Made by a program: the position numbers and the translations under genes | Origin: Metellina segmentata | Lineage: Eukaryota > Arthropoda > Arachnida > Araneae > Tetragnathidae | Length of the DNA: 64,000 nucleotides | Direction: 5' to 3' | Assembly: GCA_947359465.1 (NCBI GenBank) | Contig: OX375877.1 | Location: forward strand, 27,105,235 to 27,169,234 | The notes under the pieces: generated by a model | What the model saw: only the letters and a program-made list of their open reading frames with translations | Databases searched by the model: none | What the model was told of the DNA's origin: nothing | Shown here: piece by piece, positions 55,560 through 64,000 of the stretch | Layout: each line of letters opens with the position of its first letter | How positions within the stretch are numbered: position 1 is the first letter of the stretch

Positions 55560-58500
55560 GTAAGAAATACTCAGCGAATTAACCCATTTAAAGTACCTTA
55601 AAAATCATTAATACATTTTATGTAATAGTCTATACATCCATGTTTAAATGTGACAGAGCTTAATCTTATTATAATAATAGAAGAATCAGTGTTTTAATTA
55701 TTTAAAGACAATTTCCACATCCTTGTGTTATTTTGGTTTTTATAGATAGTCTGTTATCAATATTGTGTTTATTATAATAGCTCTCTGTGACAATGATTAA
55801 AGTAGAAGTACTTTTCCCGAGTCACTTAAATGAAACTGTCAATCAATAAACAAGAAACGTTCAACATAAAACAGAAGAAAATGAAAGTAGTCTTTTAAAA
55901 ATTAGACCACGGGTCGAACAATTGAAAGACGTGTTTTTTTTGTATGGACAACGCCCTAACTCAGGTACCAATCAATGTAAATCGAAGTCGAAACAATCTG
56001 TTTTGTGGAAAATATTTCATACACGTAAGGTGACCTGAAAACAAAAGGACGAAAAGCAGCCATTCCAATTACAAGCACGTCGTCTTCAAAGCACAGATAG
56101 TGCCATTATTTCACGATGTAAGTAGTTCAGAAGTTTATTGTTGTATTAGCACAATCTGCGATTCACGCAGCTTGGAAACTAATACGAAAATAAAGTCAGG
56201 TATTTAGCAAAACTAATCCGTTTGCAAATGAGACCGAGTGACCCTTTACTTGGTTCATGTTATTTTTATAAATTCTTAAGCGTAGCATGATTACAGATAT
56301 TTAAAAAGCCGAACTTATCTATGTGTGTGAATCCATGACAGTACGTGGATCACTTTTATCCTCTCTGAAAATGGTTAAAGTTAACGAGTGAAGTAAGCGA
56401 TAATATTTATGATGAAATAGCTGAAATCGCAAGCGATATTTACACAAAATCGTGGAAACACGTGCGATAGTATAATTAAATTATTAATAAGCAATTTTCT
56501 GTATCTGGCGTAATATGCTTAGTTTTTAGTTCCATTTAGAATTATTTAATTGAGATTTATAGTTTACAAGTTTAATTTATTTATTTAGTTCTGTATTACT
56601 TTTGTGATATTTTACTAAGTCAGATGTATTTTTCAGTTGCTGGTTTATTATTTAATCGACTTGCTATTGTGAGTGGTAATTTGAGTTGCAAATCTATCAA
56701 AGGTTAGGTTTCAATGGACATTTATTGTTTACAATTTCTGCGGAAAAGATAAAACAGCATTTGAATATGTGATTTCCATAGCCCGTTGGTATTAAAAAAA
56801 AATTCTCAACTGTGTTTTCAGCTGGTTCAATCTAATAGCAATAAAACCATACTCTATGACGAAGACATTAAACTGATGTACACAAAAAAAGAATTGTGAG
56901 CTCATTCAATAAAAACAAATGGTTTAAATTTGTGTATGTAACAAACCGCTAACATGCTGTAACGGAAAATGTCATCCATACTAAATAATACGATTACTTA
57001 AACTAACACAAATCCCACAAGCAAAACAGTCGTTTCTTAACTAAAGTACATAATGCCATGACATAACTGCTGTCAGATTTTGAATTTTGCATCTTTTTAG
57101 AAGCCTTAGAGATTATTCAGTTTCCTTTTACTTCTGAGCTCAAAACCGGATTGACATCAAATCGCAAAGTTCTCTGGTCTTCTTAAAGTATAACTGCTTT
57201 CTGTAAATAACTCAACAAGCGGAATGCCACCTCTTTGTGTAGCAGAGCGACGTATGGTCCAAAAAGGATTACGACTTTTCCAGGATTGTGGGACATCCAA
57301 ACACAGGTAAAAAAGATGACCAATGGTAGGTGAAAGTGGCATCTCTCTTTCATCCTTTCCTTGACCTTTGCCCTCGGAACGGAGGTGGAGGTCACCTGTG
57401 GATGGAATAACACGTGATCCGTCTTTGAAGTTTGCGAAATGCTGGCTATGACTGCAAAGGCATATTGAATGGGGTGGTATAGCATTGAAAAGCGGAGCCT
57501 TCAGGAAGGTATTTGAGAGCAAATACGACACGTGGTCTGTAATAGGATTTTGATGCATTTGAGGGAAGATAAAAATTGGCTATAGTTTACACAGTGCAAC
57601 TGCAGCGCATATTTTGTAACAGATTTTAATGGTGTGTAAATGAGATATAGAGTTTTTGGAAGTGAATATAGTCCTAGAACGAGAATATTCTATTGAGCTA
57701 TTCTCTACAAACGTTAAAATTTGGAGAATATTCGACGAATTTTCTACTTAAAATCTAATTCTTTTAAGGAAATTACAAAATGAACCTGAAGTAATTTCGG
57801 ATTACCAAGTGTCCTTTCTTTCAGTCTCCCAAATGTCTTTACATGAAATGAGCATGTTTTCTTCCACTGTTTCCAGACAATTGACGTATATAAAACTATA
57901 TTTTACCAGCAACATTCGAAACTTTGATTTTAACTGATATAACTAGCATTTGTTTTTGATTGCTGTTTAGCTCTAAAATAATTTAAAGACGGTTTCAATC
58001 CACGTGGACTCAGCTTAAACTGTATTCCTGCCTTAATAAGTACTTTTTAATATTCTATTGTAAATTAAGTACAAATAAGCAGATTTAAAATATATTTTAC
58101 TACAGTTCCAAATAGGAGTTACAAACATCGAATAAGTATAAAATTATTGAAAACAGAAAATTTATTATTGGGCACGTATTTATTTAAAGACGAAGCATAT
58201 AATTTTTTCTGACTATGTAAAAGTGCACACCACCTAATTTAAGCATTTTAATACTAAATTGACAAAAGAATGTTGAATTTTGAGTTAGGTTCTATTAAAA
58301 AAATATCTCTATTGAATTTAATTGTTTTCACGTAATTTTTGTTGCCATCTTTTGCTTTAAATCAACGATTTCAACCTTTTTCATCTCATGACTCGCATGA
58401 ATTAATTACTAAAATTCAGCAGCACACTAAATAAATATTTTTTGGCGAGCCGACTAAAAACAGGTGTGGTTATATAATAATAGATAATTTTGGTTATTAT

Positions 58501-58764
58501 CAACCTTTTTTGCTGCAAAATGACTTTTAAAAAACATTTTTGAAAGAATTTGTTTATGACACTTTGGGATGAAAGTTAATACTCATAATTATTTGTACGG
58601 GTATTATTTGAACACATTTGTCGAAAGTTCAACACTAAACCGTTGAAATGAAATGCATTTACAATTTAATCAGAAGGGTATTCCAATGCCGCTCTATGTT
58701 CAAGGTAGCAAAGTTGAAAGAGCAACATATTAGCAATGAGATGGTTCCGAGTTCGACACTAGGT
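55560..58764. other. No supported gene over about 3.2 kb
   Basis: The longest frames are 133 and 100 codons on the minus strand, overlapping in two phases (57558-57157). The patch is GC-richer than its surroundings but shows no motif I recognise. Everything else is AT-rich. Confidence 0.4.
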
Positions 58765-58769
58765 CCAGC

Positions 58770-59015
58770 TAAGGACCTTCATGTACAGGGGGGGGGGGGT
58801 GAACGTTAAATCTGTCGTAACCTTAAATGTCATGAAGCTAGCGAGATGTGGAAGTTTGTAGAGTAAGGTGCCGGCTCAGGTTTTGTTCTCGTCATTTGAC
58901 CATGGTTCAAAATTACGAGGGGTTGTCCTTGGATCGCTCCCTTTGGGATTGATCCGGGATCATTGGGAATGGCCCGTATTGTTGCTCCAGTGTGACGTTC
59001 ATCAACTACCTACCA
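58770..59015 (+). mobile_element. SINE family 1 body (type A), head lost, with G-run
   Basis: GAACGTTAAATCTGTCGTAA to CAGTGTGACGTTCATC. A run of about 12 Gs (58788-58799) stands near where the tRNA head should join. Confidence 0.75.
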
Positions 59016-59117
59016 GTGCCGTTCTTTGTGCACATCCGTTGAAAATTGTTAGTTTAGATGCAAAGTGAAATAAAATGCACCTAGAATTTTTAGTTTAGCC
59101 GAAGTTCTTTTTACTAT

Positions 59118-59372
59118 CAAGGTGTTGGCCTCTGGATCGGAAGGTTCCTGGTTCGAATCCGGGTCAGGGCATGGATGTAGATTGTGCTGTCCTTTGTTAG
59201 GGACAATGATGGTCCACCCACTGGGTGCCCCTTCACAAGTGACCATCACTTCTGGCCTTGTATAAGGCTACAATGACTTTGGTCAATTCTGTACTGTATT
59301 GTATTATGTATATTGTATTTGTCTGTGCAATCTGTACCCAGCCTTGCCATTGGAAATAAAATTAAAAAAATA
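59118..59372 (+). mobile_element. SINE family 1, body type B, 5-prime truncated
   Basis: Starts within the tRNA head (AAGGTGTTGGCCTCTGGATC), has an intact B box (GGTTCGAATCC) and the type B body (GTGCCCCTTCACAAGTGACC), and ends in an A-rich AAATAAAATTAAAAAAA tail. It is longer at the 3-prime end than the copy at 11619. Confidence 0.85.
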
Positions 59373-60159
59373 ATGATGAGAATATCAATTACCAGGTTAT
59401 TTTCATACTTTGCTGATACTAATTTGCTCTATGTTATCGACAATTCAACAATAAGGAATTCTTAAGAAGTCGTCTCGGTGTGCATAGAGTTTCCGTAAAT
59501 CTATCATTATTTTTACATCAAACTTATAAGCAGCTAAAAAGTATTTCGAAAATCTACATCAAAATCGTACTTCCATGAAGAACTTCTCCCGAAATAAACC
59601 CCAAGAGCTGTAAGGCTGCGCATATAAATTAGCATGTATGTAAACTTTCTTGACCTACATTACTTTCGCCTTCAAAACAGTCATGTCACGACGAATTTAA
59701 TTCAGAATAACCACAGTAATTTTCCTTGCTGCATATTACATGCAGTCAAAACCATATGCTAAAGGAAAGAAGCATCACTGGACATTCAAAAGAGAGCCGT
59801 TTCTGAGTTGTGTACTAGGCATGCAATTGAACGTAGTAAAAAATAAATAAAAGAAATAAATAGATAATAGTGGTTGTGTCGAAAGACAGGCGCCAGTATG
59901 CCTCCAAACTTTAAATAAGCATGCGCAGCTTTAAGTGTTCCGATGTTATTAAATTTTTTATTTATATGTTCTTTAAATGGTCTATTTGCATTTTGCTTGA
60001 AATATACTTATAAATCTGCATATTTTAGATTTTGTTTTGCTTTAAAATTTTTAAAAAGCATTTATCACACAAAATCAAGAATGAGAAATGCCCACTGGGC
60101 TGAAATATTTCCCTAAATGGATGGCCACGCAACCGAAGTGTTACGAGTTAGAAACTCGT

Positions 60160-60250
60160 TACAAACAAATACCTCCGTGAACATGGGGCTGGTGCACGTT
60201 AAATCTGTCGTGGCGTTAAATGTCCTCGCGTTGGCATGATGTGGAAAAGA
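60160..60250 (+). mobile_element. SINE family 1 body fragment
   Basis: GGGGCTGGTGCACGTTAAAT to GATGTGGAAAA; middle of body type A only. Confidence 0.6.
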
Positions 60251-60716
60251 ACAGTTTTTGATCAACTACGAATAAATTCGATCTAGGAATGGACACGTTA
60301 AATGTGGAGATGATCCCTGAAATGGACAACGGCTTTAACATTGATAATCTTCGGATATAACTATAGCAAATTCACGCAATTTCATATATGGACTAAGTTG
60401 ACGGGTTATTTTAACATTAGTTTAGACGTATTTAGACCCCTTATATAGTGTTTTTGCATTTTAACTGAGCATTTTTTAATCTGTATTTGAGTATATTTTA
60501 CCTGTATTGTACGAAACTTTGTATTTCTTTAAAATAATTAACTTCAGCATGTGTATATTATAGAATCTTTTACTGCAATATTTTCGCAACCGAGTAACGT
60601 GACTTGTTGAAATCAATTAAGATAAGATTTTAATTGTTTGTAACCCATATTCAAACATTAAAAAAATTGAATTTTTGTGCGTGAAAATTTTTTTTTTTCA
60701 ATGGGTTAACTTTTTT

Positions 60717-60870
60717 TTGTCATCTGAACATGGTTCAAAATTACGAAGTATAAATTGTTAGGGGGAATGATGGTAATCCCACTGGGTGCTCCTTCACAAG
60801 TGGCCATCACTTCCGGCCTTGTAGTGGCCAATGACTTAGGTCAAATGTGCCCGCCATTAGAAAAACAATT
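60717..60870 (+). mobile_element. Hybrid SINE fragment, type A joined to type B
   Basis: The first 35 bases (TCATCTGAACATGGTTCAAA...) are body type A. The rest (GGGTGCTCCTTCACAAGTGG to ATGTGCCCGCCATTAG) is body type B, in one orientation with no gap. Confidence 0.7.
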
Positions 60871-60874
60871 TTTT

Positions 60875-62229
60875 TTCTTTTAGGTTCAACGGTTTTATGA
60901 TTTTCGGAAATTTTGATTTGCGCATGTTCCTTGTAGTATTACTGTTGAATATTTATTTTTTTCTTCCTATATTATTTTCATTTATATTTTTATAGTATTA
61001 CTTTTCACATTCTTTTGTACAACCGTATTGTACTTTCTTTTCGATGCATTATTTTTGCTTTGTTTGAATTAACGCCGATTCACTTTGTGATTTGTACTTT
61101 TGAGCTGTCAAGTCTCATGGTATACGTTATGAAATGCGAGATACTTACTATCTCAATCGGAGACAGAGAAAGTGATCAATATGTACTTTGAAGTTAAAGT
61201 TTTAATCTTTTTTTTTCTTACATATTAGAGAAACCAGGTGGAAATTTAAAAAAATCTTGATCGAAATTAAAGAATGATCATGAGAGATAATGTGAACTCC
61301 TTTAATATTAAGTTACTTCCTAACATAACATTTTCACATAAAACCAACTCATTGGAATAAATTAATCGCAAACTTGATTACATACTCATTTTAAATTGAA
61401 AAAGAAAATTTTAAATGCCCATATTCATCCTTCCAATAACCGCAGAGTAATGTTAGCTTAATCAAAAAAAATTGCTTCTTATTCGAACAGCTAAATAAAA
61501 ATAAAAACTCTATATCCATTTGCCTTGACACATATAATTCAAAGGATACGCTTTTAAATGACTGTTTATCAAAAGATAAATTATTCTAAGCAAAAAAATA
61601 GTTTATGCACTTACAGTAATAATTATTTAAAAATTATAAAGACTTTTAGAATTATACTGTTTTTGAAGTTTCTGGTTGCTCTCTTCATGAAATACCTTTG
61701 TAATTTAAAACCTGAAAGAAAAGAATGGCATTTAATAGTGATAATGGCCACAACGTGGGATCTGAATTAATCAAGTTAGTAAACTATTTACTGTCGGTTT
61801 TATTCCTTCCATAAATGACGTATTATTACGAGTTCTTTCTATCATATAAATGTATACATTACACCAATTAAATATTGGAGAAGAATAGATTTTTTAGCTC
61901 TGATAGTAATAAAAATTTTACTTTGAGGTTTAAAATTTTAACTATAGAAATTATTTTTCGATTATAGAAAACAGTTAATTCTATTTTAATCTTAACAATT
62001 TTAATTCACTAATCCGCCTGCGCTAGTAGCTAAAATACATTCATGTAAATAAAACCTTATGTACTTAGAATACGCTGTTATAATTGTCGAGGTCATATTA
62101 CTTAGCCCCATTATCTGACCTGGTACTGGTGCATGGAATAAAATTGCGAGGAGCCTGCACTTAAAATACAACTTTACGAGAGGTATTTCAATGTATGCAA
62201 ACAAATAAGGCAGTATGCAAAGAGTTTAT
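60875..62229. other. No gene recognised
   Basis: AT-rich, chance frames only. Confidence 0.45.
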
Positions 62230-62570
62230 TACTGCTGTCCAGATGTTATAGCGTGATACATATCGCCGTTTTGGTGACGTTTAGCGTTTAATCTAATTGA
62301 CGTTTACCATCAACTATCATATGGCAATTCGAAATTCGTTTTCTTTGGAATTTTTGTTGGTGAAGTGCTTGAATCGTATTCGAAAACATGAACACTTGAG
62401 AATACAAGACAGGAAACACTACTGCCATCTATATTTAGCTTGAGAGAAAATGCCTCTCATATGGTAATTAGAATTTACCCTAGAATGCTAATAATACACG
62501 TTATCGACAGGATGGATTTGGTAAAACAATCTTTCATTAAAAATTCTACCACTGAATTACAAAAGCTTAT
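62230..62570. repeat. Unclassified dispersed repeat, copy 3
   Basis: Ordered similarity to 28205-28590 and 29555-29725 (GATACATAT, GCTTGAATCGTATTCGAAAA, AATGCCTCTCATATGG, AAAAATTCTACCACTGAATT). Confidence 0.5.
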
Positions 62571-62686
62571 TTATTTTTTAGCGGATGTTAAAAATTGCAT
62601 CTTTAAATTGTGTGGCTGTATAAGAGGCATTTTTAGTGCAAAAAAACCCAACCAATTTGACGGTCTGTGAATGTTATTTCTACTGT

Positions 62687-63395
62687 CCAAATGCTCTCGT
62701 TTGTCACATATTGGGGTTACCTTAAAATGGAGTTTATCCGAGTTTGGGCTCTCATAGGAAAGAAAAGACGATCTATACATATTGTTGCGAACGCTCTTAA
62801 GCATATACAGATAGTACTGATGTTGTTTAACACGTTCGCTGCTGATATCGCGTGATCGTTCTTTGCTTCAATTGGCACTATATATTAAGTGTTGGCGTGG
62901 TATTGGTGTAGTATTGGCGTGGAGTAATGGTTAGAAGCTAGTTGTAAAGGTATGTGATTTCGAATTTATAGCTTTATTAGTTAGAAAAAAACCATTTCTA
63001 TTGCGAGGCAATAACTAAAAGTACCACCAATACCACGTCAATCTATTCTGGTATTGGCACACTTACTAATCATATTTGTTATAAAAAGTAAGTCAGCTTA
63101 TGGGGAAAAGTGACAAGCAGCGAACGTGTTAAATACTCTCGTTTGTTATACATTGGGGTTACCTTAAAATGCAGTGTATCACCGTTTTGGCTCTCATAGG
63201 AAAGAAAGGACGCTCTCTATATAGTGTTACGAACGCTGTAAGCATATTGTACTTATATAGTTTAAATACTATCGTTTGTTATATATATTGGGTTACCTTA
63301 AAATACAGTTGATCACCGTTTTGGCTCTCGTAGGAAAGAAAAGACGCCCCATACATATTGTTGCGAACGTTCTAAATGATTACATTTCAGCTATT
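62687..63395. repeat. About 131-bp tandem repeat, three units, one split by a MITE
   Basis: Units near 62687-62830, 63133-63265 and 63266-63395 share CTCGTTTGTTATACATTGGG, GTTACCTTAAAATGCAGT, CTCATAGGAAAGAAA and GTTGCGAACG. The first unit is separated from the second by the MITE at 62831-63128. Confidence 0.85.
62831..63128. mobile_element. piggyBac-like MITE at TTAA
   Basis: 298 bp with perfect 13-bp inverted ends (CACGTTCGCTGCT and AGCAGCGAACGTG), flanked by TTAA on both sides (62827-62830 and 63129-63132). The sister tandem unit reads GTTTAAATAC at the matching site (about 63257-63266), which is the empty site with a single TTAA. The interior carries further inverted GGTATTGG motifs and does not code. 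Confidence 0.92.
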
Positions 63396-63399
63396 ACCA

Positions 63400-63965
63400 C
63401 ATTGAAAGTAAAACGGGTTGAAACTCCCACGATATTTCACCGCAGAATTTTGCTTATTAGTCATTTCCCTCACCTCAAATGAGGACAATTATCTCCTTTC
63501 TCTTCAAAAAACCGAAAGCCCGAACACTTGCTAAAACAAAGCCTCTTGCGCCTGCGGTTTAACCTTTCAACACGTGAATTGCAGCACGTCTCGATAATTG
63601 AAGGCAACGCGATAGAAGAATGGAAGTTCGGGCGGTGAAAGGAAATGGAAAGAAAAGGCAGGTTTTGATACGAAAACTCGAAATGCAATCCACTCGAAAG
63701 CATTAGTGACCCTTGATTAAGCATGGAATTAAGGACATACTTTATAAGTCAGTAACACCACCTCTGATTGCAAAACTATTGCCAGTGTAACACGGGAAGA
63801 AACGGTGGGTATCGTAAACAAGCTGTCAGTGAGGAATGTTGAATAAATGAAGGTATGCATAATAAATAGAATGGATGAATGTTTAACATTTTGCTGTCAA
63901 AACATGGGAAAGAGAGTGAATGGGGTGATTATGTTCTTCAATTCTACGAAGTGGCAGTTGAAGAA
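63400..63965. other. No supported gene
   Basis: An 84-codon minus-strand frame (63724-63470) has no recognisable motif. Confidence 0.4.
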
Positions 63966-64000
63966 CAGATCTTGATGGATGATATTTATCGTCATTAGAA
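63966..64000. repeat. Palindromic 42-bp family, cut by the window edge
   Basis: ACAGATCTTGATGGATGATA then TTTATCGTCATTAG matches the family; it continues beyond the window. Confidence 0.65.

Noticed and set aside
57157..57558. 133-codon and 100-codon overlapping minus-strand frames
   Set aside because: Two phases open at once over the same GC-richer patch, no motif in either; more likely a compositional effect.

Overview
The window looks like a gene-poor, AT-rich stretch of an arthropod nuclear genome. Splice sites are of the GTAAGT...AG type, polyadenylation signals are AATAAA, and there are Pol III-type SINEs and a dense mix of Helitron, Tc1/mariner, hAT-like, piggyBac-like and pogo-like elements, with no operons or bacterial signals. 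The two main SINE heads remind me of repeats I associate with spider genomes. That is a memory-based guess: arthropod is fairly likely, spider is only plausible.

Almost everything that can be supported is mobile or repetitive DNA. 0-11 kb: a SINE, two hAT MITEs that share the ends CAGGGCTCGAAATA, one MITE with ends TAGGGCAAC, a 42-bp palindromic minisatellite, a local 500-bp duplication, a Helitron (7666-8905) and a perfect SINE flanked by a 13-bp target duplication. 11-24 kb: two more SINEs with exact target duplications, a pogo/Tigger remnant, a small spliced gene end on the minus strand (15392-15839) with an in-frame stop, a 26-bp minisatellite joined to a Helitron remnant, four remnants of one Tc1 (DD34E) family, a 300-bp fold-back element and a GGCCCGG-ended MITE. 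24-34 kb: a Helitron, a possible kinesin-like exon (27949-28110), a mariner fossil, two Helitrons inserted head to tail (31033-32222) and a basic hypothetical ORF. 34.8-37.6 kb: an apparently complete DDE transposon with perfect terminal repeats and an intact 465-residue transposase of DD82E type. 38-49 kb: the palindromic satellite family, including a 2-kb array of 70-bp units with a 280-bp higher-order period; two more TAGGGCAAC MITEs; a possible promoter with a non-coding first exon; a 180-bp tandem repeat; a tRNA-like Pol III unit; and a pogo-like MITE. 49-64 kb: SINE fragments, a Helitron flanked by local direct repeats, strong short hairpins, and a piggyBac-like MITE inserted at TTAA in a tandem repeat whose sister copy keeps the empty site.

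No complete host gene was recognised. The only protein that looks intact and functional is the DD82E transposase. The most notable signals are that transposon, the head-to-tail Helitron pair, and the dispersed palindrome-based element (core GACGAGATATCTCGTC) that carries a different expanded tandem array at each locus.
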